DNA of 44,789 nucleotides, taken from Saccoglossus kowalevskii. Lineage: Eukaryota > Hemichordata > Enteropneusta > Harrimaniidae. The stretch is from positions 1-44,789 of the forward strand of contig NW_003132711.1 in assembly GCF_000003605.2 (NCBI RefSeq). Direction: 5' to 3'. The notes beneath the pieces are model-generated. The model did no database searches. It saw only the letters and a list, made by a program, of their open reading frames with translations, and was not told the DNA's origin. A program made the translations under genes and the position numbers. Position 1 is the first letter of the stretch, and every line of letters starts with the position of its first letter. Below are positions 1 through 11,435 of this stretch, piece after piece.

Positions 1-10
1 AGTTCATCAA
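1..10. other. Anomalous first ten bases
   Basis: The first bases read AGTTCATCAA where the same landmark elsewhere (for example upstream of 18899) reads AGTGTCATAGAG. From base 11 the match to the satellite is normal. This may be a contig start, trimming noise or local divergence; ten bases cannot separate these. Confidence 0.4.
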
Positions 11-1386
11 TATGCTACCTGACACAGTGGTTGTGAAGATGTTATTGATAGTGTCATATTGACATGCTACCTGACGCAGTGGTTGTAAATATGTTATTGG
101 TACTGTCATAGAGACATGCTATCTGACACAGTGGTTGTAAATATGTTATAAGTACTGTCATAGAGACATGCTATCTGACACAGTTGTTGTGAAGATGTTA
201 TTGGTAGTGTCATAGAGACATGCTATCTGACACAGTTGTTGTGAAGATGTTATTGTAGTGTCATAGAGACATGCTACCTGACACAGTGGCTGTGAAGATG
301 TTATTGGTAGAGTCATAGAGACATGCTACCTGACACAGTGGTTGCGATGATGTTATTGGTAGTGCCATAGAGACATGCTATCTGACACTGTTGTTGTGAA
401 GATGTTATTGGTAGTGCCATAGAGACTGACACAGTGGTTGTGAAGATGTTATCGGAAGTGTTATATAGACATAATATCTGACACAGTTGTTACAAAGGCG
501 TTATTGGTAGTGTCATAGAGACATGCTATCTGACACAGTGGTTGTGAAGATATTATTGGTAGTGTCATAGAGACATACTATCTGACACAGTTGTTGTGAA
601 GATGTTATTGGTAGTGTCATAGAGACATACTATCTGACACAGTTGCTGTGAAGATGTTAATGGTAGTGTCGTAGAGACATGCTACCTGACACAGTGGTTG
701 TGAAGATGTTATTGGTACTGTCATAGAGACATGCTACCTGACACAGTGGTTGTGAAGATGTTATTGGTAGTGTCATAGAGACATGCTACCTGACACAGTG
801 GTTGTGAAGATGTTATTGGTACTGTCATAGAGACATGCTACCTGACACAGTGGTTGTGAAGATGTTATTGGTTGTGTCATATAGACATGCTACCTGACAC
901 AGTGGTTGTGAAGATGTTATTGATAGTGTCATATAGACATGCTACCTGACACAGTGGTTGTGAAGATGTTATTGATAGTGTCATATAGACATGCTACCTC
1001 ACACAGTGGTTGTGAAGATGTTATTGGTAGTGTCATAGAGACATGCTACCTGACACAGTGGTTGTGATGATGTTATTGGTAGGGTCATAGAGACATGCTA
1101 TCTGACACAGTGGTTGTGAAGATGGTATTGGTAGTGTCATAGAGACATGCTATCTGACACAGTGGTTGTAAAGATGTTATCGGAAGTGTTATATAGACAT
1201 AATATCTGACACCGTTGTTATAAAAATATTATTGGTAGTATCATAGAGACATGCTATCTGACACAGTGGTTGTAAAGATGTTATCGGAAGTGTTATATAG
1301 ACATAATATCTGACACCGTTGTTATAAAATGTTATTGGTAGTGTCATAGAGACATGCTATCTGACCGGGTTGTTGTGAAAATGTTA
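1..1386 (+). repeat. Composite HOR module, copy a (left-truncated)
   Basis: The order is GATAG monomers, GACGCAG, TAAATATG, CGATGATG (about 350), 44-bp monomer (GAGACTGAC at 422), CGGAAG (453), TTAATGG/TCGTAG (about 655), GATAG monomers (about 870-1000), TCACACAG (about 1000), GGTAGGG (about 1080), paired CGGAAG (1181 and 1285) and ACCGGG (1361). It corresponds to 18,884-20,375. The offset is 18,883 at the left, 18,935 by the TTAATGG monomer and 18,987 at the ACCGGG monomer. The offset changes by exactly 52 and 104, so the right-hand copy has one and then two extra monomers. Confidence 0.85.
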
Positions 1387-2999
1387 TTGGTAGTGTCATA
1401 AAGACACGCTATATGACACAGTTGTTGTGAAGATGTTATTGGTAGTGTCATAGAGACATACTATCTGACACAGTTGTTGTGAAGATGTTATTGGTAGTGT
1501 CATAGAGACATACTATCTGACACAGTTGTTGTGAAGATGTTATTGGTAGTGTCATAGAGACATGCTATCTAACACAGTTGTTGTGAAGATGTTATTGGTA
1601 GTGTCATAGAGACATGCTATCTGACACAGTGGTTGCCAAGATGTTATTGGTAGTGTCATAGAGACATGCTATCTGACACAGTGGTTGTCAAGATGTTATT
1701 GGTAGTGTCATAGAGACATGCTATCTGACACAGTGGTTGTAAAGATGTTATGGGTAGTGTCATAGAGACATGCTACCTGACACAGTGGTTGTAAATATGT
1801 TATTAGTACTGTCATAGAGACATGCTATCTAACACAGTGCTTGTGAAAATGTTATTGGTAGAGTCATAGAGACATGCTATCTGACACAGTGGTTGTGAAG
1901 ATGTTATTGGTTGTGTCATAAAGACATGCTACCTGACACAGTTGTTGTGAAGATGTTATTGGTAGTGTCATAGAGACATGCTATCTGACACAGTTGTTGC
2001 GAAGATGTTATTGTAGTGCCATAGACACATGCTATCTGACACAGTGGTTGTCAAGATGGTATTGGTAGTGTCATAGAGACATGCTATCTGACACAGTTGT
2101 TGCGAAGATGTTATTGTAGTGCCATAGACGCATGCTATCTGACACAGTGGTTGTCAAGGTGTTATTGGTAGTGTCATAGAGACATACTATCTGACACAGT
2201 TGTTGTGAAGATGTTATTGGTAGTGTCATAAAGACATGCTATCTGACACAGTGGTTGTGAAGATGTTATTGGTAGTGTCATAGAGACATGCTATCTGACA
2301 CAGTGGTTGTCAAGGTGTTATTGGTAGTGTCATACAGACATGCTATCTGACACAGTGGTTGTCAAGGTGTTATTGGTAGTGTCATAGAGACATGCTGTCT
2401 GACACAGTTGTTGCGAGGATGTTATTGGTAGTGCCATAGAGACGTGCTATCTGACACTGTTGTTGTGAAGATGTTATTGGTAGTGCCATAGAGACTGACA
2501 CAGTGGTTTTGAAGATGTTATTGGTAGTGTCATAGAGACATGCTACCTGACACTGGTTGTGCAGATGTTATTGGTAGTGTCATAAAAGACATGCTTCCTG
2601 ACATAGTGGTTATGAAGATGTTATTGATAGTGTCATATAGACATGCTACCTGACACAGTGGTTGTGAAAATGTTATTGGTAGTGTCATAAAGACACGCTA
2701 CATGACACAGTTGTTGTGAAGATGTTATTGGTAGTGTCATAGAGACATGCTATCTAACACAGTTGTGGTGAAGATGTTATTGGTAGTGTCATAGAGACAT
2801 ACTATCTGACACAGTTGTTGTGAAGATGTTATTGGTAGTGTCATAGAGACATACTATCTGACACAGTTGTTGTGAAGATGCTATTGGTAGTGTCATAGAG
2901 ACATGCTATCTAACACAGTTGTTGTGAAGATGTTAATGGTAGTGTCATAGAGACATGCTATCTGACACAGTGGTTGTGAAGATGTTATTGGTAGTGTCA
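1387..2999 (+). repeat. Mixed monomers with a block shared with 5.4-6.3 kb
   Basis: This stretch holds TTGTTGTG, TAACACAG, TGTCAAG and TAAATATG subtypes and one 103-bp dimer (GCGAAG at 1999 and 2102). About 1,745-2,610 matches about 5,419-6,284 at an offset of 3,674, including the 44-bp monomer at 2491 (6165 in the other copy) and the 50-bp CACTGGTTGTGCAG monomer. The copies part near 2,630. The left copy has one extra A (CATAAAAGAC at about 2581). No gene or unique DNA is present. Confidence 0.85.
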
Positions 3000-4095
3000 T
3001 AGAGACATACTATCTGACACAGTTGTTGTGAAGATGTTATTGGTAGTGTCATAGAGACATACTATCTGACACAGTTGTTGTGAAGATGTTATTGGTAGTG
3101 TCATAGAGACATGCTATCTAATGCAGTGCTTGTGAAAATGTTATTGGTAGTGTCATAGAGACATGCTATCTGACACAGTGGTTGTAAAGATGTTATGGGT
3201 AGTGTCATAGAGACATGCTACCTGACACAGTGGTTGTAAATATGTTATTAGTACTGTCATAGAGACATGCTATCTGACACAGTGGTTGTAATGATGTTAT
3301 TGGTAGTGTCATAGAGACATGCTATCTGACACAGTGGTTGTAAAGATGTTATGGGTAGTGTCATAGAGACATGCTACCTGACACAGTGGTTGTAAATATG
3401 TTATTAGTACTGTCATAGAGACATGCTATCTGACACAGTTGTTGTGAAGATGTTATTGGTAGTGTCATAAAGACATGCTACCTGACACAGTTGTTGTGAA
3501 GATGTTATTGGTAGTGTCATAGAGACATGCTATCTGACACAGTTGTTGGGAAGATGTTATTGTAGTGCCATAGACACATGCTATCTGACACAGTTGTTGT
3601 GAAGATGTTATTGGTAGTGTCATAGAGACATACTATCTGACACAGTTGTAAAGATGTTATTGGTAGTGTCATAGAGATATGCTACCTGACACAGTGGTTG
3701 TGAAGATGTTATTGATAGTGTCATATAGACATGCTACCTGACGCAGTGGTTGTAAATATGTTATTAGTACTGTCATAGAGACATGCTATCTGACACAGTG
3801 GTTGTAAATATGTTATTAGTACTGTCATAGAGACATGCTATCTGACACAGTTGTTGTGAAGATGTTATTGGTAGTGTCATAGAGACAGGCTATCTGACAC
3901 AGTTGTTGTGAAGATGTTATTGTAGTATCATAGAGACATGCTACCTGACACAGTGGTTGTGAAGATGTTATTGGTAGAGTCATAGAGACATGCTACCTGA
4001 CACAGTGGTTGCGATGATGTTATTGGTAGTGCCATAAAGACATGCTATCTGACACTGTTGTTGTGAAGATGTTATTGGTAGTGCCATAGAGACAT
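3000..4095 (+). repeat. Long duplication partner of 29.2-30.3 kb
   Basis: This block matches about 29,186-30,282. It shares the ATGGG and TAAATATG pairs, the 49-bp monomer (3643; 29830), the rare GACAGGC change (3884; 30071) and GTAGTATCATAG. The offset is 26,186 at the left and 26,187 after a one-base insertion near 29,635 (TGAAAGATG). The match ends where the right-hand copy enters its 44-bp monomer and this copy continues with full-length units, so it is a module that lacks the 44-bp landmark. Confidence 0.85.
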
Positions 4096-4560
4096 GCTAT
4101 CTAACACAGTGGTTGTGAAGATGTTATTGGTAGTGTCATAGAGACATGCTACCTGACACAGTGGTTGTGAAGATGTTATTGGTAGAGTCATAGAGACATG
4201 CTACCTGACACAGTTGTTGTGAAGATGTTATTGGTAGTGTCATAGAGACATGCTATCTAACACAGTTGTTGTGAAGATGTTATTGGTAGTGTCATAGAGA
4301 CATGCTATCTGACACAGTGGTTGTCAAGATGTTATTGGTAGTGTCATAGAGACATGCTATCTGACACAGTGGTTGTCAAGATGTTATTGGTAGTGTCATA
4401 GAGACATGCTATCTGACACAGTGGTTGTCAAGATGTTATTGGTAGTGTCATAGAGACATGCTATCTGACACAGTGGTTGTCAAGATGTTATTGGTAGAGT
4501 CATAGAGACATGCTATCTGACACAGTTGTTGTGAAGATGTTATTGGTAGTGTCATAGAGA
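4096..4560 (+). repeat. Near-canonical and TGTCAAG monomers
   Basis: Plain 52-bp units, with a run of four or more almost identical TGTCAAG copies around 4,320-4,500. No landmark monomer and no unique sequence are present. Runs of near-identical neighbours suggest recent local amplification. Confidence 0.8.
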
Positions 4561-6012
4561 CATACTATCTGACACAGTTGTTGTGAAGATGTTATTGGTA
4601 GTGTCATAGAGACATGCTATCTAACGCAGTGTTTGTGAAAATGTTATTGGTAGTGTCATAGAGACATGCTATCTGACACAGTGGTTGTAAAGATGTTATG
4701 GGTAGTGTCATAGAGACATGCTACCTGACACAGTGGTTGTAAATATGTTATTAGTACTGTCATAGAGACATGCTATCTAACACAGTGCTTGTGAAAATGT
4801 TATTGGTAGAGTCATAGAGACATGCTATCTGACACAGTGGTTGTGAAGATGTTATTGGTAGTGTCATAAAGACATGCTACCTGACACAGTTGTTGTGAAG
4901 ATGTTATTGGTAGTGTCATAGAGACATGCTATCTGACACAGTTGTTGCGAAGATGTTATTGTAGTGCCATAGACACATGCTATCTGACACAGTGGTTGTC
5001 AAGATGGTATTGGTAGTGTCATAGAGACATGCTATCTGACACAGTTGTTGCGAAGATGTTATTGTAGTGCCATAGACACATGCTATCTGACACAGTGGTT
5101 GTCAAGGTGTTATTGGTAGTGTCATAGAGACATACTATCTGACACAGTGGTTGTGAAGATGTTATTGGTAGTGTCATGAAGACATGCTATCTGACACAGT
5201 GGTTGTGAAGATGTTATTGGTAGTGTCATAGAGACATGCTATCTGACACAGTGGTTGTGAAGATGTTATTGGTAGTGTCATAGAGACATACTATCTGACA
5301 CAGTTGTTGTGAAGATGTTATTGGTAGTGTCATAGAGACATGCTATCTAACGCAGTGCTTGTGAAAATGTTATTGGTAGTGTCATAGAGACATGCTATCT
5401 GACACAGTGGTTGTAAAGATGTTATGGGTAGTGTCATAGAGACATGCTACCTGACACAGTGGTTGTAAATATGTTATTAGTACTGTCATAGAGACATGCT
5501 ATCAAACACAGTGCTTGTGAAAATGTTATTGGTAGAGTCATAGAGACATGCTATCTGACACAGTGGTTGTGAAGATGTTATTGGTAGTGTCATAAAGACA
5601 TGCTACCTGACACAGTTGTTGTGAAGATGTTATTGGTAGTGTCATAGAGACATGCTATCTGACACAGTTGTTGCGAAGATGTTATTGTAGTGCCATAGAC
5701 ACATGCTATCTGACACAGTGGTTGTCAAGATGGTATTGGTAGTGTCATAGAGACATGCTATCTGACACAGTTGTTGCGAAGATGTTATTGTAGTGCCATA
5801 GACACATGCTATCTGACACAGTGGTTGTCAAGGTGTTATTGGTAGTGTCATAGAGACATACTATCTGACACAGTTGTTGTGAAGATGTTATTGGTAGTGT
5901 CATAAAGACATGCTATCTGACACAGTGGTTGTGAAGATGTTATTGGTAGTGTCATAGAGACATGCTATCTGACACAGTGGTTGTTAAGGTGTTATTGGTA
6001 GTGTCATAGAGA
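4561..6012 (+). repeat. 726-bp higher-order repeat, two copies
   Basis: Landmarks recur at exactly 726 bp: CATACTATC at 4561 and 5287, CTAACG at 4621 and 5347, and GCGAAG at 4947 and 5673. The unit is 14 monomers, two of them 51 bp (14 x 52 - 2). Each copy contains the 103-bp dimer. Differences are single bases, for example GTGTTTGTG or GTGCTTGTG in the TAACGCAG monomer, and ATGAAGAC or ATAAAGAC. The right half also matches 1.75-2.6 kb, so the doublet arose inside a larger duplicated tract. Confidence 0.88.
4947..5049 (+). repeat. 103-bp dimer (GCGAAG 51-mer plus TGTCAAG 52-mer)
   Basis: A monomer lacking one G (TTATTGTAG) with GCCATAGACACATG is followed by a TGTCAAG monomer, then the 51-bp type again 103 bp later. 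The pair of GCGAAG sites occurs five times: 1999/2102, 4947/5050, 5673/5776, 11709/11812 and 13101/13204. The exact 103-bp spacing in all five shows that they are copies of one event. Confidence 0.88.
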
Positions 6013-6599
6013 CATGCTATCTGACACAGTGGTTGTCAAGGTGTTATTGGTAGTGTCATAGAGACATGCTGTCTGACACAGTTGTTGCGAGGATGTTATT
6101 GGTAGTGCCATAGAGACGTGCTATCTGACACTGTTGTTGTGAAGATGTTATTGGTAGTGCCATAGAGACTGACACAGTGGTTTTGAAGATGTTATTGGTA
6201 GTGTCATAGAGACATGCTACCTGACACTGGTTGTGCAGATGTTATTGGTAGTGTCATAAAGACATGCTTCCTGACACAGTGGTTATGAAGGTGTTATTGG
6301 TAGTACCATAGAGACATGCTACCTGACACAGTGGTTGTAAAGATGTTATCGGAAGTGTTATATAGACATAATATCTGACACCGTTGTTATAAAGACGTTA
6401 TTGGTAGTGTCATAGAGACATGCTATCCGACACAGTTGTTGTGAAAATGTTATTGGTAGTGCCATAGAGACATGCTTTCTGACACAGTTTTTGTGAAGAT
6501 GTTATTGGTAGTGTCATGGAGACATGCTATCTGACACAGTTGTTGTGAAGATGTTATTGGTAGTGTCATAGAGACATGCTATCTAACACAGAGCTTGTG
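6013..6599 (+). repeat. Partial relative of the 770-bp unit
   Basis: Landmarks are GTCTGACACAG, GCGAGGATG, the 44-bp monomer (6165), the 50-bp CACTGGTTGTGCAG monomer, TTCCTGACAC, GTACCATAG, CGGAAG (6350), TATCCGACAC and GCTTTCTGAC. They come in the same order as in the 770-bp units at 8.8-10.7 kb, so this is an older or truncated member of that family. Confidence 0.8.
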
Positions 6600-7410
6600 A
6601 AAATGTTATTGGTAGTGTCATAGAGACATTCTATCTGACACAGTGGTTGTGAAAATGTTATTGGTAGTGTCATAGAGACATGCTATCTGACACAGTGGTT
6701 GTGAAGATGTTAATGGTAGTGTCATATAGACATGCTACCTGACACAGTGGTTGTGAAGATGTTATTGATAGTGTCATATAGACATGCTACCTGACACAGT
6801 GGTTGTGAAGATGTTATTGATAGTGTCATAAAGACATGCTATCTGACACAGTTGTAAAGATGTTATTGGTAGTGTCATGGAAACATGCTACCTGACACAG
6901 TGGTTGTGAAGATGTTATTGGTAGAGTCATAGAGACATGCTACCTGACACAGTGGTTGCGATGATGTTATTGGTAGTGCCATAGAGACATGCTATATGAC
7001 ACTGTTGTTGTGAAGATGTTATTGGTAGTGCCATAGAGACTGACACAGTGGTTGTGAAGATGTTATCGGAAGTGTTATATAGACATAATATCTGACACAG
7101 TTGTTATAAAGACATTATTGGAAGTGTCATAGAGACATGCTACCTGACACAGTGGTTGTGAAGGTGTTATTGGTAGTGCCATAGAGACATGCTACCTGAC
7201 ACAGTTGTTGTAACGATGTTATTGGTAGTATCATAGAGACATGCTATCAGACACAGTTGCTGTGAAGATGTTAATGGTAGTGTCGTAGAGACATGCTACC
7301 TGACACAGTGGTTGTGAAGATGTTATTGGTACTGTCATAGAGACATGCTACCTGACACAGTGGTTGTGAAGATGTTATTGGTAGTGTCATATAGACATGC
7401 TACCTGACAC
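6600..7410 (+). repeat. Duplicated block shared with 22.38-23.19 kb
   Basis: The block matches 22,379-23,189 at a constant offset of 15,779, checked at AGAGACATT (6621), the 44-bp monomer (7036; 22815), and GTTGTAACG (7201; 22980). Both copies share the rare CTATATGACACTG. Both have the short spacing of 187 bp from the 49-bp to the 44-bp monomer, where other modules have 446 bp. Confidence 0.87.
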
Positions 7411-8104
7411 AGTTGCTGTGAAGATGTTAATGGTAGTGTCGTAGAGACATGCTACCTGACACAGTGGTTGTGAAGATGTTATTGGTACTGTCATAGAGAC
7501 ATGCTACCTGACACAGTGGTTGTGAAGATGTTATTGGTAGTGTCATATAGACATGCTACCTGACACAGTGGTTGTGAAGATGTTATTGATAGGTGTCATA
7601 TAGACATGCTATCTGACACAGTGGTTGTAAAAATGTTATTGGTAGTGTCATAGAGACATGCTACCTGACACATTGGTTGTGAAGATGTTATGATAGTGTC
7701 ATAGAGACATGCTACCTCACACAGTGGTTGTGAAGATGTTATTGGTAGTGTCATAGAGACATGCTACCTGACACAGTGGTTGTGATGATGTTATTGGTAG
7801 GGTCATAGAGACATGCTACCTGACACAGTGGTTGTGAAGATGTTATTGGTAGTGTCATAAAGACATGCTACCTGACACAGTGGTTGTAAAAATGTTATCG
7901 GAAGTGTTATATAGACATAATATCTGACACCGTTGTTATAAAAATGTTATTGGTAGTGTCATAGAGACATGCTATCTGACACAGTGGTTGTAAAGATGTT
8001 ATCGGAAGTGTTATATAGACATAATATCTGACACCGTTGTTATAAAATGTTATTGGTAGTGTCATAGAGACATGCTATCTGACCGGGTTGTTGTGAAAAT
8101 GTTA
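6849..8104 (+). repeat. Composite HOR module, copy b
   Basis: Runs from the 49-bp monomer (6849) through the 44-bp monomer (7036) and CGGAAG (7067, 7899, 8003) to ACCGGG (8079). The TTAATGG/TCGTAG monomer appears twice, 156 bp apart (TGTGAAGATG at 7261 and 7417), so a three-monomer unit was duplicated here. There are two local indels: GATAGGTGTC (about 7587) and TTATGATAG (about 7690). Confidence 0.83.
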
Positions 8105-8802
8105 TTGGTAGTGTCATAAAGACACACTACATGACACAGTTGTTGTGAAGATGTTATTGGTAGTGTCATAGAGACATGCTATCTAACACAGTTGTTGTGA
8201 AGATTTTATTGGTAGTGTAATAGAGACATACTATCTGACACAGTTGTTGTGAAGATGTTATTGGTAGTGTCATAGAGACATACTATCTGACACAGTTGTT
8301 GTGAAGATGTTATTGGTAGTGTCATAGAGACATGCTATCTAACGCAGTGCTTGTGAAAATGTTATTGGTAGTGTCATAGAGACATGCTATCTGACACAGT
8401 GGTTGTAAAGATGTCATGGGTAGTGTCATAGAGACATGCTACCTGACACAGTGGTTGTAAATATGTTATTAGTACTGTCATAGAGACATGCTATCTGACA
8501 CAGTGGTTGTAAAGATGTTATTGGTAGTGTCATAGAGACATGCTATCTGACACAGTGGTTGTAAAGATGTTATGGGTAGTGTCATAGAGACATGCTACCT
8601 GACACAGTGGTTGTAAATATGTTATTAGTACTGTCATAGAGACATGCTATCTGACACAGTTGTTGTGAAGATGTTATTGGTAGTGTCATAAAGACATGCT
8701 ACCTGACACAGTTGTTGTGAAGATGTTATTGGTAGTGTCATAGAGACATGCTATCTGACACAGTTGTTGGGAAGATGTTATTGTAGTGCCATAGACACAT
8801 GC
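8105..8802 (+). repeat. Mixed monomers (TTGTTGTG, TAACGCAG, TAAATATG types)
   Basis: The order is CACACTACATGAC, TAACACAG, CATACTATC pair, TAACGCAG, ATGGG, TAAATATG, ATGGG, TAAATATG and TGGGAAG 51-mer. The same order follows the ACCGGG monomer at 17.9-18.8 and 23.5-24.4 kb. It is the linker between successive composite modules. No unique sequence is present. Confidence 0.8.
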
Positions 8803-10717
8803 TATCTGACACAGTGGTTTTGAAGATGTTATTGGTAGTGTCATAGAGACATGCTACCTGACACTGGTTGTGCAGATGTTATTGGTAGTGTCATAAAGAC
8901 ATGCTTCCTGACACAGTGGTTATGAAGGTGTTATTGGTAGTACCATAGAGACATGATACCTGACACAGTGGTTGTAAAGATGTTATCGGAAGTGTTATAT
9001 AGACATAATATCTGACACAGTTGTTATAAAGATGTTATTGGTAGTGTCATAGAGACATGCTATCCGACACAGTTGTTGTGAAAATGTTATTGGTAGAGTC
9101 ATAGAGACATGCTACCTGACACAGTTTTTGTGAAGATGTTATTGGTAGTGCCATAGAGACATGCTATCTGACACAGTGGTTGTCAAGATGTTATTGGCAG
9201 TGTCATAGAGACATGCTATCTGACACAGTGGTTGTCAAGGTGTTATTGGTAGTGTCATAGAGACATACTATCTGACACAGTTGTTGTGAAGATGTTATTG
9301 GTAGTGTCATAAAGACATGCTATCTGACACAGTGGTTGTGAAGATGTTATTGGTAGTGTCATAGAGACATGCTATCTGACACAGTGGTTGTCAAGGTGTT
9401 ATTGGTAGTGTCATAGAGACATGCTATCTGACACAGTGGTTGTCAAGGTGTTATTGGTAGTGTCATAGAGACATGCTGTCTAACACAGTTGTTGTGAAGA
9501 TGTTATTGGTAGTGCCATACAGACGTGCTATCTGACACTGTTGTTGTGAAGATGTTATTGGTAGTGCCATAGAGACTGACACAGTGGTTTTGAAGATGTT
9601 ATTGGTAGTGTCATAGAGACATGCTACCTGACACTGGTTGTGCAGATGTTATTGGTAGTGTCATAAAGACATGCTTCCTGACACAGTGGTTATGAAGGTG
9701 TTATTGGTAGTACCATAGAGACATGATACCTGACACAGTGGTTGTAAAGATGTTATCGGAAGTGTTATATAGACATAATATCTGACACCGTTGTTATAAA
9801 GACGTTATTGGTAGTGTCATAGAGACATGCTATCCGACACAGTTGTTGTGAAAATGTTATTGGTAGTGCCATAGAGACATGCTTTCTGACACAGTTTTTG
9901 TGAAGATGTTATTGGTAGTGTCATGGAGACATGCTATCTGACACAGTGGTTGTCAAGATGTTATTGGCAGTGTCATAGAGACATGCTATCTGACACAGTG
10001 GTTGTCAAGGTGTTATTGGTAGTGTCATAGAGACATACTATCTGACACAGTTGTTGTGAAGATGTTATTGGTAGTGTCATAAAGACATGCTATCTGACAC
10101 AGTGGTTGTGAAGATGTTATTGGTAGTGTCATAGAGACATGCTATCTGACACAGTGGTTGTCAAGGTGTTATTGGTAGTGTCATAGAGACATGCTATCTG
10201 ACACAGTGGTTGTCAAGGTGTTATTGGTAGTGTCATAGAGACATGCTGTCTAACACAGTTGTTGTGAAGATGTTATTGGTAGTGCCATACAGACGTGCTA
10301 TCTGACACTGTTGTTGTGAAGATGTTATTGGTAGTGCCATAGAGACTGACACAGTGGTTTTGAAGATGTTATTGGTAGTGTCATAGAGACATGCTACCTG
10401 ACACTGGTTGTGCAGATGTTATTGGTAGTGTCATAAAGACATGCTTCCTGACACAGTGGTTATGAAGGTGTTATTGGTAGTACCATAGAGACATGCTACC
10501 TGACACAGTGGTTGTAAAGATGTTATCGGAAGTGTTATATAGACATAATATCTGACACCGTTGTTATAAAGACGTTATTGGTAGTGTCATAGAGACATGC
10601 TATCCGACACAGTTGTTGTGAAAATGTTATTGGTAGTGCCATAGAGACATGCTTTCTGACACAGTTTTTGTGAAGATGTTATTGGTAGTGTCATGGAGAC
10701 ATGCTATCTGACACAGT
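8803..10717 (+). repeat. 770-bp higher-order repeat, about 2.5 tandem copies
   Basis: Landmarks recur at 770 bp: ACAGTGGTTT at 8811 and 9581, GTACCATAG at 8941 and 9711, CGGAAG at 8987, 9757 and 10527, the 44-bp monomer at 9572 and 10342, and TAACACAGTT at 9481 and 10251. The length fits 15 monomers less 8 bp (the 44-mer) and 2 bp (the CACTGG 50-mer). The first partial copy differs at a few bases (ACAGTTGTTATAAAGATG against ACCGTTGTTATAAAGACG). The last copies are almost identical, so this is recent. A further unit lies at about 11.97-12.74 kb inside the next HOR. Confidence 0.92.
9553..9596 (+). repeat. 44-bp short monomer (8-bp deletion), landmark type
   Basis: GAGACTGACACAG replaces GAGACATGCTATCTGACACAG, a loss of 8 bp that removes the loop and right arm base of the dyad. 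There are fifteen copies: GAGACTG at 422, 2491, 6165, 7036, 9572, 10342, 12357, 19305, 21215, 22815, 24889, 27479 (as GAGGCTG), 30276, 32603 and 33997. There are none between 12.4 and 19.3 kb or after 34.0 kb. The shared breakpoint means one founding deletion spread by HOR duplication. Confidence 0.92.
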
Positions 10718-11227
10718 TGTTGTGAAAATGTTATTGGTAGTGTCATAGAGACATGCTACCTGACACAGTGGTTGTAAATATGTTATTAGTACTGTCATAG
10801 AGACATTCTATCTGACACATTTGTTCTGAATATATTATCTATAGTGTCATAGAGACATGCTACATGACACAGTTGTTGTGAAGATGTTATTGTAGTGCCA
10901 TAGAGACATGCTATCTGACACAGTGGTTGTCAAGATGTTATTGGTAGTGACATAGAGACATGCTATCTGACACAGTGGTTGTGAAGATGTTATTGGTAGT
11001 GTCATAGAGACATGCTATCTAACACAGTTGTTGTGAAGATGTTATTGGTAGTGTCATAGAGACATGCTATCTGACACAGTGGTTGTGAAGATATTATTGG
11101 TAGTGTCATAGAGACATACTATCTGACACAGTTGTTGTGAAGATGTTATTGGTAGTGTCATAGAGACATACTATCTGACACAGTTGTTGTGAAGATGTTA
11201 TTGGTAGTGTCATAGAGACATGCTATC
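10718..11227 (+). repeat. Mixed monomers including a TTTGTTCTGAA copy
   Basis: Contains a TAAATATG monomer and then ATTCTATCTGACACATTTG with TTCTGAATATATTATC near 10,806-10,845. That subtype is otherwise seen at 14.9 kb (partly), 37.4, 37.6, 40.9 and 44.3 kb. It shows that this region shares ancestry with the right-hand end of the array. No gene is present. Confidence 0.78.
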
Positions 11228-11435
11228 TAACGCAGTGCTTGTGAAAATGTTATTGGTAGTGTCATAGAGACATGCTATCTAACGCAGTGCTTGTGAAAAT
11301 GTTATTGGTAGTGTCATAGAGACATGCTATCTAACGCAGTGCTTGTGAAGATGTTATTGGTAGTGTCATAGAGACATGCTATCTAACGCACTGCTTGTGA
11401 AAATGTTATTGGTAGTGTCATAGAGACATGCTATC
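11228..11435 (+). repeat. Run of four TAACGCAG monomers
   Basis: TAACGCA occurs at 11228, 11280, 11332 and 11384, exactly 52 bp apart. The TGCTTGTGAA context is kept in all four. Elsewhere this subtype occurs singly, so a single-monomer amplification took place here. Confidence 0.88.
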
